Positions 25,130 to 37,562 of a DNA stretch of 64,000 bases are shown here, piece after piece (within the stretch, counting starts at the first letter, position 1; the number at the start of each line of letters is the position of its first letter). The notes below the pieces were generated by a model. It did no database searches and had not been told where the DNA came from. It worked only from the letters and a program-made list of their open reading frames with translations. This DNA is from Glandiceps talaboti. Taxonomy: Eukaryota > Hemichordata > Enteropneusta > Spengelidae. The translations under genes and the position numbers were made by a program. The DNA is taken from assembly GCF_964340395.1 (NCBI RefSeq), contig NC_135555.1, positions 27,678,725 to 27,742,724 on the forward strand, read 5' to 3'.

Positions 25130-25265
25130 GGTAGAATAGAGACAGGAGTAATCAGACCGGGAATCATCTCCTTTGAAAATAGCATTCAATTTTAGATTTG
25201 ATGTGTTGAACATGTCCTCTCCAACGTCAAAATACATGGAGAGTGTCCAAGACAAAAATCATTGC
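25130..25265 (-). repeat. Left arm of an inverted pair with ORF-like conservation
   Basis: The reverse complement reads 'ATTTTTGTCTTGGACACTCT' and then CCATGTATTTTGACGTTGG. This matches 26755-26880 in the opposite orientation. Both copies can be read as MYFD(V/I)..D.FN.SNLKLN. The pair flanks a family-A copy. Function unknown. Confidence 0.6.
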
Positions 25266-25512
25266 TAGGTTCACGGTTACTTTGAATAAAGATGAATTAT
25301 GTAAAAAAATGTAGGCACAGCATGTACTGTACTGGAGTGTATGTGTATGTGTATGCAAAGTAGTAGTACCAGTAGTAGGAATGCCCTTGGTGATATTTCC
25401 TTTTCTTTTGAGATATTGGTCAAATGTGAAAACAGTCACCAAGTACATTCTAATACTAAGTGTACTATGCACATACAATGACCATGTACACCGCAGTACG
25501 GTACTACAATTT

Positions 25513-25566
25513 TTATTAGCACAACTGAACTGAGGTTCAGTAGTGCTATACGGATCGCCCGGCGTC

Positions 25567-25597
<31 letters not shown>

Positions 25598-26740
25598 CTT
25601 AAAGTCAAAAACCACTGAACCGATTGCCAAGATATTTGGTGGGGCCATTACCTTGGGTGTCTAGTTGGGAAATTGTTCAAATCAAAATGATCTTATCACC
25701 GGTTTGTGTTAATAGGGTCAAAAAATGTGATTTTGGTCCAAAAACTACTGGGCAGATTTGGCTGAAATTTGGATGACACATTCTTCAGGGTGTTTTTACT
25801 AAGAATTGTTCATGACAATTAGGGCTAAAAATGTGTCTTTTTGGTCGAAAATCTATCATTCCAAAACCACTGAGCAGATTAGGCTGAAATTTAATGGGAA
25901 TGTATCTAGGGATGTATGGATAAGGAAATATTAAGCATACAATGATTCCATGAGTGATATGCAATTTAGGTGTAAAAATGTTCATTTTTGGTCAAAAACT
26001 TGTCTCAAAAAGTACTTGGTCAATGAGTCTGACACTTGGTTTCTGAAAGTGTTATTCTGCAGATTTTCTTCAAAACATGTTGACAAAATTGGCCATAGCA
26101 ACCATGACCACGCCCTTAGCAACAACCAATAGCAGTATATTTTAGTCAAATAACAACATCATCTGGTAGGCAAGTGAGTACACATTCAAATAATGTATGC
26201 AAATATCCCTAGCAACCATGACGATGCCCATAGCAACAGCCAATGGCAGTGTATTTTACAAAGATAACAACAGGGATTAATAGACAATTGAATAAACATT
26301 CAAAAAATGTACGGAATTTGTCTACCGACAAGACCACGCCCATAGCAACAGCCAAATAATCACGTATATTGCAAAGATAACAGGAATTGAAAGACAAATG
26401 AATAAATATTCAAAAAATTTATGCAAATATGCCTAGCAACAAGACTATGCCCATAGCATTAGCCAAATGATCTCGTATATTGCAAAGATAATATCAGGAA
26501 TTCATACGCAAGTGAACAAAAACATACAAAAATGTATGCAAATATATCTAACAACATGACCACGCCCATAGTAACAGCCAAATGATAGCATATATTGTAA
26601 AGATAGCAACATGGTTGGATAGGCAACTGGATAGTCATTCAGCAAATGAACACCCATTGTTAGCATGGACTAGCATATGGATAAACATTTTTAAAAACTG
26701 TACAGTTGTGCTACAATGCCATTGGCGGTATTTTTTTTTT
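25513..26740 (+). mobile_element. Family-A repeat element, copy 3 (most complete)
   Basis: Head hairpin 25519-25546 (GCACAACTGAAC, loop TGAG, GTTCAGTAGTGC; one mismatch), a TG tract at 25566-25590, internal blocks AAAACCACTGAACCGATTGCC and 'GGGCAGATTTGGCTGAAATT', then about six CCTAGCAAC..ACCACGCCCATAGCAAC units and the tail CAGTTGTGCTACAATGCC at 26703. No coding capacity. This is the best reference copy for the family. Confidence 0.75.
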
Positions 26741-26744
26741 CAAA

Positions 26745-26985
26745 ATAGGCTTGAATCTAGTAATGATTTTTGTCATTGATAGTCTCTCCATGTATTTTGA
26801 CATTGAATGGGACACGTTTAACATATCAAATCTAAAACTGAATGTTGTTTTTCAAAAGAAATGTAACACAAGACTTCCTTTCGATAGATGCCACCAGTTT
26901 AGAAAGTTGTACCCTCACATGGTGATGCAGAAAAACTTGTTTGTGACTTATGGGTTTTTAGGGGTAATATTTGGTCTTAGTATCT
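26745..26985 (+). repeat. Right arm of the inverted pair
   Basis: Matches the reverse complement of 25130-25265. A frame open from 26706 to 26987 contains FVIDSLSMYFD and FNISNLKLNVVF, and the mirrored copy preserves the same residues with mostly silent changes. It may be the relic of a coding sequence or a captured fragment. I do not recognise the protein. Confidence 0.5.
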
Positions 26986-27154
26986 GATTTCAGTGTTTCC
27001 AAATTTAACTCCCATCTCTCTCCCACCCTGATGAAATATTTTAATGTTGTCATTTTTGAACTATGTGTTTTGTTTATTTTATTGTTTTTATGAACTAGAA
27101 ATGAATATTTGTTAATTTATGATATGAACTTATTTGTTTATTTTTGATTTGCAG

Positions 27155-27226
27155 GTTCCAGTTATGAAGGTCAAATTGTCTGACATTAAAAGACTAGTAA
27201 AGAGAAGATATTTACTGAGACAAGTA
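27155..27226 (+). CDS. NSMAF: NSMAF/FAN exon (GRAM domain, middle)
   Basis: A 24-codon exon, acceptor GATTTGCAG and donor GTAAGT, phase 0 at both ends: VPVMKVKLSDIKRLVKRRYL and LRQV. It carries the basic strand-turn '(I/V).(R/L)...KRR' of the FAN GRAM domain, directly following LYFQPFNNVEP of the previous exon. Confidence 0.92.
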
Positions 27227-27263
27227 GTAAGTTAACTTACAAAAGTGACATGTTACTGAACTG

Positions 27264-27785
27264 ATGTGTGGATGTGTGTGTATAAACAACTAAAAGTCAA
27301 AAACTGCTGGACCGATTGCCATAATATTTAGTTGGTAAATTACCTTTGGTGTCTAGTTGGGAAAGTGTTTAAATCTAAATGATCTTACAACAGATATGTG
27401 ATTTGGGTCGAAAAATGTGTTTTTTTGGTCAAAAAACTTAAACTCCAAAACTATTGGACAGATTGGTCTGAAATTTGGTGGGAACCTTCTAAGGGATGTG
27501 TAGATTAAGAATTGTTCATGACATGATGATCCCAAAAGTGATATGCAAATTAGGGCTAAAAATGTGTCATTTGGTAAAAAATTTATAATTCCGAAACTAC
27601 TTGGCAGATTGGGCTGAAATTTATTACAAATGTCAGCTGTTTTTATTACATACTATGTCATTTACAGAAATGATTTCAAATTTCGGCAGTTCATACAAAT
27701 GTCAGTTTTATTACATGAAAAACATGATTTTTATTAGCACAACTGAAGTAGAGCTTATAGCATGGTGCAGTGTCTGTCTGTCTCC

Positions 27786-27821
<36 letters not shown>

Positions 27822-28510
27822 CTTAAGCTAGCCTGACTTTAACTCAAAGAGCACTGGGCTGATCATTTTGAAAAGTACAGCTGAAATTTGGTGGGAATGT
27901 TCTTAGTGGTATGTAGTTTAAGATTTGTTAATGGCATGTTGATCCCATCAGTAATATGCAAAATAGGTCTAAAAATGTGTCTCATTGGTCAAAAATCTTT
28001 AATTCCAAAACTGCTTATCAGATTGGGCTGAAATTTAATGGGGATGCATTTGGAGATGTGTAGATGATGAACTATTAAGCATATAATGATTACATCCCAT
28101 TCAGTAATATGCATATTAGGTGTAAAAATGTGAATTTTGGTCAAAAAATTATCTCTCAGAAAATATTTGGTAGATAGGGCTGACATTTGGTGAGATGTTT
28201 GAAGACATGTTATCTTTCAACTGTTTAAAATGTGGACAAAATTGGCCCTAGCAACATGACCACGCCCTTAGCAACAACCAAATACCAGTATATTTTGCTA
28301 AAATAAGAACATCATCTGATCGGCAATTGTGTAAACATCCAAAAAAATGTATGCAAATATGCCTAGCAACAAGACCACACCCATAGCAACAGCCAAGTGT
28401 TGGTTTGAATAAAGATTCCAAAAATGTATGCAAATATGCCTAGCAACAGGACCACGCCCATAGAAACAGCTAAATGATGGTTTATATTGCAAAGATGAAA
28501 AAGGTGGGAA
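27264..28510 (+). mobile_element. Two adjoining family-A fragments
   Basis: The first, from 27264, lacks its hairpin and starts at TGTGTGTATAAACAACT. The second begins with a decayed head at 27735 (TAGCACAACTGAAG) and a (TG)n tract (27788-27820). It continues with 'GGGCTGAAATTTAATGGGGA' and CCTAGCAAC units to about 28510. Apparently one copy landed in or beside another. Confidence 0.6.
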
Positions 28511-29079
28511 GGGTAGACAAGTTACTGTAGACTGGTGAATTATGGAGGGGTTAAAAATCTACACATTCAGACTTCAGGACACAATAGTGGTGTTTTGAAT
28601 ACACGTAAATGTCATTACTAAAGGGTGCTTAGTGAGCCAAAGTGTTGATTTATGAATGATGATAGTCAAGTTGACATCCCCAAAATGAAAATAATTATTT
28701 GTACTGTATAGGTGTAAATGATTGGGTGTCGACAGGATGTATAAACAATAGATTAAAATCACTCATACAAATTGCTGTACTCCCCGCTTCACACATTTTT
28801 CAATATTTAAATTAGTACAAGTAGCACAGTTTTATATGAATAAATGGCTATTGGGTATTTACAGAGATATTTTTTTTAACATACACTAACCTTTTTTTCA
28901 ACATACACTAACCCGACACGACCGACAAAACATTAAGATTTTCTACAGTCACAAGTTCAAAGCAGAAAATATTATAAAACGGACAATTTTGACATAAATT
29001 CATTCACTCCAAAGTGTCTTCACGAAAACATTCTCCTAAGATAAGATCTCTTCCATTGCAATTCTACTACAACCATATA
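28511..29079. other. No gene recognised
   Basis: AT-rich DNA without recognisable exons. A near-direct duplication ACATACACTAACC occurs at about 28880-28912. Confidence 0.4.
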
Positions 29080-29403
29080 TACTACATTAGCAGTATGTCT
29101 CTACATCGCTTGGTTTAAGAAATATCCCACGCCCAGTGAACTTGGTCTGCTCAAGCCAAACAATGACAGTGACGTACAAGATTGCCATTTGCCTGCAGAA
29201 ACCATGATAGGAAAAATCAACAAAGAAATTTCCAATGTTTCACGTAAGCGCAAATTACCAGCATTACAATCAAGAAATGAGAGCAAAGATTGGCAAGTAT
29301 GCAGTCAACAATGGTGTGATGAATGCTGTACATAAGTTCAGCAAAGAACTTGATAACCCAATCTGAGAAAGAGCACAGTTATGGGCTGGTCTGTTTCTCC
29401 ACC

Positions 29404-29505
29404 TTGGGGGGGGGGGGGGGGGGGGGAATTCTTAAATCAGGCCGACAAAAAGTCACTGACCCCATCTGTAAAACCAAAAACAGGCTGACCCCCCCCCCCC
29501 CCCAT
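29404..29505. repeat. Facing poly-G and poly-C tracts
   Basis: A run of about 22 G at 29406-29427 is followed by a run of about 14 C near 29491-29504, in a context resembling the C-rich end of the dispersed ~700-bp repeat. The tracts could pair into a hairpin or form G-quadruplex structure. Run length may also be inexact for assembly reasons. Confidence 0.7.
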
Positions 29506-30045
29506 CATTTAATTCTAAAACATGATGTCAATTTTGAGACATTTTTAGAAAATAATATCCAAGCTTTACAAGACAGCACCAGCATGTAAAAAGAAACTAC
29601 TTGGGGTTGAAATATTTTTGAAACATAGTTTTGATAGCATCTTGACAGTAAGAGGTAGGGGGAAGAGCTTGAGACTGATATGTGTACACCTCATGTGGGG
29701 GGGGGGGTGCTAGGGGTTCTCCCCTAGAAGCCTTACATAGGGTTGAAATATGTTCTTAAAAAGTTAAATGGCATCATCATATACATGTAGTAAAGGTCAG
29801 CACATCTAGTGGTAGTATCATTGATAGGGGGATTTTGAGTTTAAGGCAATTTTAGACTATCTTGGCAAACATTTCACATTTTAAAAGACTCATCTCAAAT
29901 TAGAATAGAGTGAAAATATTTAAGAAAAGTTTAATACCATTATGACAGTATAAAGGTTGTTGGTGCATCTGATTGTTGGTTGAATGCATGAGTGACCTCT
30001 GGGGATGAGGGAGTCCTTGGGGTTTTCCCCCTGGCAGATCTGGAG

Positions 30046-30745
30046 TGTTTTGCTTCTATTAAGGCAATGTTTAAGTTAATATTCATAGCCTTTGAGGTAA
30101 TATTTCCAAGCTTCAAAAAGCTAACATAAATGTAAGTTTTAAATGAGTTTCCCATGTCACATAAAAATGGGCCTGTAACATTGGTATAGGGGCATTAATA
30201 TTGCATGTATAGTAAAGTCACCAGTATGTTAGAGAACTTTAGCTGGTCATACCTAGTGTATAATAGAAACTGGAATCTGATGAGATGTGGTGATTTGTAG
30301 TGTCAATAACATGTAGTGTCCAAAATAGAAAGTGTATTAATCCTTTCTGACAATTAAGTTCATACTGATGAGTAGAACAATTTAGATTAACTTCTTTTAT
30401 AAACTATCTATGAAGATTACCGTTATGAAACCTTCAAGTTCACTTTTGCCCCAAAGGGCAGTATAAGTGAAGTGAAGCATTGATTGTGAAACAGCCAAGC
30501 ATTTACATGACATGTTCTGTAACTAGTGTGGTAGCTAGGTAATACATGTATATGTATATGTATATGTATAGTTATGTTTGAACTAATAAGTAATATTAAA
30601 GAATTCGTGTAAGAAATAGGGACAAGAACAAATATTTACATGTACCACATATCGGAGAAGCCATTGTAGAAAAGGATTTTCTTCTTCCATCACAATCCAA
30701 AACACAATGACCCCCCCCTCCACAGTTTTCAAAACAGCATGACCC
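30046..30745 (+). repeat. Dispersed ~700-bp repeat, copy 2
   Basis: Nearly collinear with 783-1510 and ending in the same C-rich block. It lies inside the interrupted pogo-like transposase, between its N-terminal and central parts, which suggests it arrived as an insertion. Confidence 0.75.
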
Positions 30746-32179
30746 CCCACTGCCAAATTCAAAAACCAGGGTGATGGCCAGCCTGTACTGCTTGGTAAGG
30801 AACTTGATGCAAGAGTTCAGACAGTCATCTGGCATATCCTACTCAAGGGTGGTGTAGTAAATTCTTCAGTCAGCATCAGGATTGGCAGAGGCGTCGTTCT
30901 CAGTGAAAGTAGAAATCTAGTTGAAGAGTTTGGTGGGCATATCAAACCTACAATGGAATGGGCAAACTTTTAGCCGAATGGGCTACATCAAGCAGAAGGG
31001 CACAAAAGCAGTGAAGACAACAATCTCTGATGCAGACTTCCCAGAAATTAACAGAAAGTTTCTAGAACATATCAACAACAGTGTCAGAGAATACAACATC
31101 CCACCTGATATGGTGATCAACTGGGACCAGACAGGTGTCTCAATCATTCCCTTGGGGGAATGGATGATGGCCAAAGAAGGATCACGTCAAGTGTCGATTG
31201 CTGGCCTAGATGACAAACGTCAAATTACCACTCTGTTTGCCAACTCAGCTTCTGGTGACTTCCTACCACCACAGTTGTTGTACCAAGGGAAAAGCAATCA
31301 TTGCCACCCAAAATATACATTTCCAGAGAATTGGGGTATTTTCCACACAGAAAGTCACTGGTAGAACCACAGCTCCATGGTGCGATACATTCAATTTGAC
31401 AAAGTTATCATTCCATACTACGAAGACACATGAACCTGCCTGCAACTTCCAGCAATGCAACATGGAGTCACTATCTTTGATGTTTACAGAGGCCATCACG
31501 GTGACGAAATGAAACAGAAACTGTATGACAACCACATTTCTGTCGTTTATGTACCTGCCTGTTGTACTGATCTCCTCCAGCCTGTGAATTTGGGATATGA
31601 CTTGTGTCTGCCGTAGAACATGATTCCACCAAGAAAGAAGAACTTTGGAGTGGTTTTAAAGATGCTGGGATTCTAGAATGCTTTCAGTAAGAGTTTACTG
31701 TGGTCTTGTGTAAAATGTCATTTCAATCTGTTTCACATTGTTGCATTTTAGATCTTCCAATTTCATTCACATGTTTTACATTTTTCCCATTAGTTTTCTC
31801 ATTCTAATTATTTCGAAGTTTTTTAGTCAGGTTTTACCAAAGCTCCTGTTGAACTTGTGTGAAATGTTGAGCTGCTAGTCTAAGAATGTTGTTTACACTT
31901 TGTATGGCATTTTCAATAGAGTACTGAATGTGTACTTACCATAGTTGATGTGTTCAACATTTTCTTTGACTTGAACCATTTATTTTCGCCAGTAATTCAG
32001 ACTGGGTAAAGTCTTTGTAATTGAATAATTACTAGTAAGTATTTTAATACTACATGTAGTAGTTTACTTTCGGATACTAGTATTTTTTTTTTAATTCATG
32101 TAAATAAAGCACCAGATTTGATTTGAAAACATGGTTTGTTTGTTATACTTTATTTATTTGTGTACGTATGAATTGTTGA

Positions 32180-32212
32180 ATTTGTTGTGTTGTGTTGTGT
32201 TGTGTTGTGTCG
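32180..32212 (+). repeat. (GTTGT)n microsatellite
   Basis: Pure run of TGTGT/TGTTG pentamers ('TTGTGTTGTGTTGTGTTGTG'). Confidence 0.8.
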
Positions 32213-32335
32213 ATGTCTTGACTGCCCCTTGGGAAAATATTGATAGCAGTGTTTTGATTTCAGGCTCATTGCCAATGCGGCAATTAAGCAGAAATGAAAC
32301 CCCTGGGTCACTAATGATTCACCACTCTACTGTAT

Positions 32336-33275
32336 AAAGATTCCAAAAATGTATGCAAATAACCATGGCAACAAGACAGCGCCCATAGCAGTAGACAAAT
32401 ACAGTTGTGCTACAATGCCATTGGTGCTATTTTTTATTTTTAAAAGAGACAGACACCGCACCATGCCATAAGCACTACTGAACCTTCTACAGTTATAGTT
32501 CAATTGTGCTAATTTAAAACATGTATGCAAATAATGCAACAGCCAAACGATGACATATGTTGCAAAGATAACAAAAGGGATTCATAGTCAAGTGAGCAAA
32601 CATCAAAATGATGATTTATATGGTAAAGGTAACAGCAGGGCTGGATCATTCATCATATGAACTAGTCTGATATGAACCTAGTCTATCAGCTAGCCCTCGG
32701 ATGTTCTTCCGATAAAATACGACACACAGCCGAACAACCCTATCGAGGATGGAACATCCGAGGTCTAGCGAATGTCATCAGGATATAAAGAACTGCCAAT
32801 CAGAGAACCGTATTAGCGACAAGCACAAACAGAGGACAATAGCTAAATTTTCATGCATATTCATCTTAAGGAGGGGCTTGTAAAAATAACCACCAATGCG
32901 TTAACTAAAATGTGTGAATGACAACGTCTACACACTCATCAAACACAATTACCATAAACTGATAAGACATAGTAATGACATAAATGTGTTTGTCAACACC
33001 TGCATGCAGAGATTGAATATATTAAAGTATATATATGCATATATGGCCCAACCCAACGCTTATTGTAATCTCAATGGAATGTCCGGTCTGAAAATGACAT
33101 TCGCTAGACTGTTCGGGCAGGCCCTCACATGCGAACTTCGTTCGCTTATAGTTATAGCATCGAAAGAAAGCCCGAACATCTAGCAGCAAGACTAATATGA
33201 ACCTAGCATGGATCAGCATGTGGATAAACATTTGTAAAAAGTACAGTTGTGCCATGATACCATTGGTGCTATTTT
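32336..33275. mobile_element. Mosaic of family-A pieces in both orientations
   Basis: A plus-strand tail (ACAGTTGTGCTACAATGCC, about 32402) is immediately followed by a minus-strand head. Its hairpin reads GCACAATTGAAC on the reverse strand and ends at 32516, with a GACAGACACCG tract. Plus-strand units follow, then about 500 bp of other sequence, and another tail near 33243. This looks like nested or recombined insertions. Confidence 0.55.
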
Positions 33276-33359
33276 TAAAAATGTTGGCATTATTAAAAAT
33301 ATAGGTAATTATTACAAATGTCAGATGTACAGAGTTTTCTAACTTTTACAGTAATTTAC

Positions 33360-33480
33360 TATTGTTCCTGTTCAGCACTATAGAACATTATGTCGTATTG
33401 GATTTTGGCACTCTACAAATGTTGGCACTTTACAAATTATTTTGATTGATTAATTGATTGATAATTGATTGATCATTTCA
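33360..33480 (+). mobile_element. LINE 3' terminus
   Basis: 'GGCACTTTACAAATTATTTT' followed by GATTGATTAATTGATTGAT resembles the 3' end with short terminal repeats of CR1/L2-type LINEs. No coding part remains next to it. Confidence 0.45.
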
Positions 33481-33735
33481 CAGCACAATACATGTGCTGG
33501 AGGCTATGTCTTCAAATGTAAAAGACTTGTTCATTTTGCAGTGACATATAATAGGTTCTCTTTTTACCAATGTGTGCATATGATATATACTCTGGGTATA
33601 TGTGATTTATTTGTGCATTAAAGTCACAACAAAAATCATGATGCATGATGGGAGATGTGTAAAATAGTACTGAATACTGGAAATGACCTTGTTTCTACAG
33701 TACCATTGATTTTAATATATTATTTTTATTTCCAG

Positions 33736-33844
33736 GGTTTAGAGATTTTTTGCTCAGAGGAGTCTATCTATTCAGACATGTTTCTAGTATTTAGAAATGA
33801 GGTCGACAGAGAGAAGCTCTATGTCAGTATTTTACAACAACCAG
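33736..33844 (+). CDS. NSMAF: NSMAF/FAN exon (GRAM domain end)
   Basis: Acceptor TTATTTCCAG, donor G|GTAATG; enters in phase 0 and leaves with one base of a split codon. It reads GLEIFCSEESIYSDMFLVFR and NEVDREKLYVSILQQP, the acidic loop and last helix of the FAN GRAM domain ('GLE.(F/Y)C.E...SD...F'). Confidence 0.92.
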
Positions 33845-34199
33845 GTAATGTCATTCTGTCACAATACCTTTCCAAAACAATGCTAGCACAATAATAGTAT
33901 GGTTGCACATTCCGTATCAGTGGAAGTACATAGCCCAGTGTGAACAGTATGAACGAAAATCCTGTTGAAAAACTGTTTCCTTGAACAGTAAAATTAACTC
34001 TATAGCCCTGCCATCGTAGTGTTCGCAATTCACCATATTGAAATCTTTCAGCACTGTAACTTTATGTATAGACATTGGAAGTAATGCCAAAGCAAGCATG
34101 CATCTTTGGGCATGGAGAGGTACTGATTACCATTCATGTGTACTTCAAGATAGTGTTGATTACTATACATAAACTTTCATGGATTTATATACCAGTTGC

Positions 34200-35050
34200 T
34201 ATATATATATAATCAGTGATAGGCAACAACGTGTTATTCTCAACAAAGAAGTCTCTGACTGGGCCAAACTGAATGGATCAGTCCCACAAGGTTTATGGTT
34301 GGGTCCTTTGTTATTCCTCATTATGATTAACGACCTGAAACCACAAACTCGGTCAAATAAGTTCATGGATGATACCACTTTGTCCGCAACTTTATCAACT
34401 AGGAATAATATGCAACAGGCAATAAACTACACAACTGACTGGTCTAAGGCAAACAATATGAAATTAAATCCAGATGAAACAAAAGACATGATAATCTCAT
34501 TTAAGAAAGACCAACGAGAAATTCCCCTCACCAAAATAAATGACACAATCGTCGAAAGAATCACTGTTCAGAAACTTCTCGGGGTTATGATAAATAATAC
34601 TCTTTCATGGTCAGATCATGTTGATTATATATACAGTAAAGCATCTAAACGGCTGTATTTTCTTACTCTACTCAAGAGATCAGGATTGAGTACTAAGCAC
34701 TTATTGCTGTACTACATGTATACCTCAATTATACGACCAGTGGTAGAATACGCACTTACAAGTGATCAAGCACAACAACTTGAGATGGTACAAAACAGCA
34801 TTCCGGATCATTTTTCCTCCGACATATCCGGAATGTGTCCCTACCAATATCAAAACTCTAACGCAGAGGAGAGATACAATATGCCAATCTTTTTTTGGGG
34901 AAAATATGCATTAGTAATGACAAATTAAATTACTTGATCAATCCAACCTCAACAAGGAAGACCTGTCACTCAAAAAAATATAGCATTCCCAGATGTAGAA
35001 CTGAACGATTCAAAAACAGTTTCATATCATACGCTTTGTACAATTACCAA
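34200..35050 (+). pseudogene. Decayed LINE reverse transcriptase fragment
   Basis: One frame open from 34179 to 34928 contains SDRQQRVILNKEVSDWAKLN, SVPQGLWLGPLLFLIMIND and NKFMDDTTLSATL. These are the palm region of a non-LTR reverse transcriptase, with the catalytic 'FADD' changed to 'FMDD'. WSDHVDYIYSKASKRLYFL and RPVVEYA follow. A small deletion removes the usual segment before LTSDQAQQLEMVQ. Another frame later gives PRCRTERFKNSFISYALYN, the usual C-terminus. It is truncated at the 5' end and frame-shifted, so non-functional. Confidence 0.75.
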
Positions 35051-35059
35051 TGATTACCA

Positions 35060-36038
35060 AAAATATGTCTTTTTGGTCAAAAATCAATAATTCCAAAAGT
35101 ACTGAGCAGATTAGGTGCTGAAATTTAATGGGAATGCATCTAGGGATGTATAGATGAAGAAATATTTTAAAAGTGTATGTAAATTTGCCTAGCAACAACA
35201 CCATACCCATAGCAACAGCCAAATAATCACATATATTGCAAAGATAACAACAGGAATAGGAAGACAAATGAATAAACATTCAAAAAATGTATGCAAATAT
35301 GCAACAAGACCAGGCTCATAGCAACAGCCAAATGATCACATGATATATTGCAAAGATAATATCAGGAATTCATACACAAGTGAACAAAAACATTTAAAAA
35401 TGTATGCAAATATATCTTGCAACATGACCACGCCCATAGCAACAGCCAAATGGTCACGTATATAGCAAAGATAGCAACATGGTTGGATAGGCAACTGGAT
35501 AGTCATTCAGCAAATGAACATCTATTGTTAGCATGGACTAGCATATGGATAAACATTTTAAAAAACTGTACAGTTGTGCTACAGTGCCATTGGTGGTATT
35601 TTCTTCATAGCTTTTTGAAGAAAACATTTCAAATAATAATATTTTTAATCCTGACTAGGGTTTGACCATATGAGGCATATGAAAGTCACTTGACCTGTAT
35701 ACCAAAATGGCAGCCATATTTGTGGTAGAAAAGCACATTTTGCCTGTTATCTCCAAAAGTCTGTGGCCACCCTTACATTATCAATGATGAGCATTCTAAT
35801 GAGACCATGACTTTTCACCTTGACAAACATTTTCAAGGTGAAGAGAGAGAGACAGGGTTAGATTCTAGCTGTACACTTAAGATGGCCAAATATTATTGCT
35901 AATTATACTGAAAACCCAACACTACAAACATTTGCATCCTTAGAAAGTCCAACAAAGCATTTCTGTGTTGTAATTGTCAAAATGGTAATCATCTTACACA
36001 ATACAAAACACAAGTTTGGGTTATGTCTTCAAAGGAAG
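35060..36038 (+). mobile_element. Family-A tail region followed by the ~230-bp dispersed repeat
   Basis: 35060-35605 carries GAGCAGATTAGGTGCTGAAAT, three to four CCTAGCAAC-type units and the tail GTACAGTTGTGCTACAGTGCC; the head is missing. 35815-36038 repeats 24815-25040. Confidence 0.6.
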
Positions 36039-36173
36039 TTTTTTTTGGAATTTAGTTTGAAGCAACTATGATGGTGAAATCTGAGTGACTTAAATGAAAG
36101 TTATATAGTTGATTCAGACTACAGTCCAGAAAGCTAACTTGAGTCTCTCTGCTTTTGATATATTGATTTATAG

Positions 36174-36267
36174 ATGTCAATGTGCAAGACTCAGAACCAG
36201 AGAATATCACCTTAAAATGGCAGAATGGTGTCATTTCAAACTTTGAATACCTTATGTATCTGAATAG
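36174..36267 (+). CDS. NSMAF: NSMAF/FAN exon (linker into BEACH)
   Basis: Acceptor TTTATAG, donor AG|GTAAGT. The first codon is completed by the G left from the previous exon, and the exon leaves with two bases. It reads DVNVQDSEPENITLKWQNGV and ISNFEYLMYLN; 'L(K/Q)WQ.G..SN(F/Y).YL..LN' is the hallmark entry to the BEACH domain. Confidence 0.94.
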
Positions 36268-37562
36268 GTAAGTTAATTACAGTTTACCTCTTTGCAAAGA
36301 TACAGCATTGCAGCAGCCACATTTTTCATTGACATATACATAAAAGGTATTAGACCAAATAGATAGTACTAATATATAAATAGGTTTAACCCTTGCTATG
36401 CCACATTGTTGTCTATGATGACAGTCCTTTCTGGATCCCCACGCTGTGTCAGAGTATATGAAGACAACCTCACTCATTTGCATACAGTAAACAACTGTCA
36501 ATAACATGTTGAAATAGGTGGGGTTGCGTTTGAACTGCCATTATTTTTTACTGAAATCATGGTGTATTCAGTTTAATTTAATTATATATGAAATTATTTG
36601 GAGTATTACGTCTTGGCACTCTTTAGATCAATGGTAAATAAATATGAATGTTTGCACTTTCAAAAGTTGTACAGATGGTGGCCATCTTAGCCATGCTGAA
36701 CATGCTTCAGTACAGAAGCGAAAAAGTGGCCAGTTTCTGTTTAGAGACCAAAATTGTTTACCAAAACAGTGTTAAATTCCATTCAATTTGACAAAATATG
36801 TAGTTATATAGGTGGGAAATAGTGTAGCAATATTTTTAGACTGATGGCAATGACCTTTGAACAGTAGAAAATGTGCTTACACTCTTGCATTGACCACATT
36901 TCACACAAAACGTGAAGTTGCCATTCTTAAAGTTGTAAAATTGTTTAAAATTGCCATTTTTTCAATATTTCAAATACTGTAAAAGATCGTGTAGAACCAA
37001 CCTTTACCATGTAATCAATTGCCTCATCTACGGATGCAAGTCAAATTGACCCATGTAATGACGTACGGCTTCAGAGAATAATTCGATCGTAAACAATATG
37101 TTTTGAACCTCCCGCCATTACCGCACAAATTGCCACGTCATTTAAGAGACGAGATAATGCGAGAATTTGGGACGCGACTTCACTATCATAGCTGACACAT
37201 TCGAAGTATCAGCCTTCCATAGTGTAGGCAAACGTAGAGCTATGTTTGTTATCCTTGAAAGTTGAAAGCTATAATTATTGTGCAATTGTTGTATATAGTT
37301 TCTGGTTGTATCGGCAAGTTCATTTTACATGACATACAGAAGTGTCACATTGTCACTTTTTATTACTTTCGTGCTACTTTCTAGCTAGCTATTGATTTTC
37401 GCCCCTGAAAAACCAACGGAAGTTACCGTACATCGTCAATCACCGGTAGTGAAAACAATACATTGTACATGTTGAAATCGTTGCCACAGCCACAGAGGAA
37501 TCACAAGTCACGGTGATTGTGTCTGTAACATTTATAAGTATATTTGATATTTGGAGCTACAG
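36268..37562. other. NSMAF intron sequence, no gene recognised
   Basis: No exon or transposon protein was recognised. The stretch 37060-37560 is richer in CpG than its surroundings and precedes the ORF at 37563, so it could hold a promoter, but no convincing element was found. Confidence 0.4.

Larger units (their letters stand above)
29080..31610 (+). pseudogene. Broken pogo/Tigger-like DDE transposase
   Basis: The N-terminal part at 29280-29385 reads AKIGKYAVNNGVMNAVHKFS, then after a one-base shift RKSTVMGW, typical of the helix-turn-helix N-terminus of pogo-like transposases. Homology then stops and resumes at about 30785 (KELDARVQTVIWHILLKGGV), shifts frame near 30960 (FSRMGYIKQKGTKAVK) and continues VINWDQTGV (first catalytic Asp). 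A stop follows GIFHTESHW. Later frames give SSMVRYIQFDKVIIPYYED, TIFDVYRGHH (second Asp) and VPACCTDLLQPVN (third Asp region). At least three frame or stop lesions plus a ~1.4-kb insertion make it inactive. Terminal inverted repeats were not found. Confidence 0.8.
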
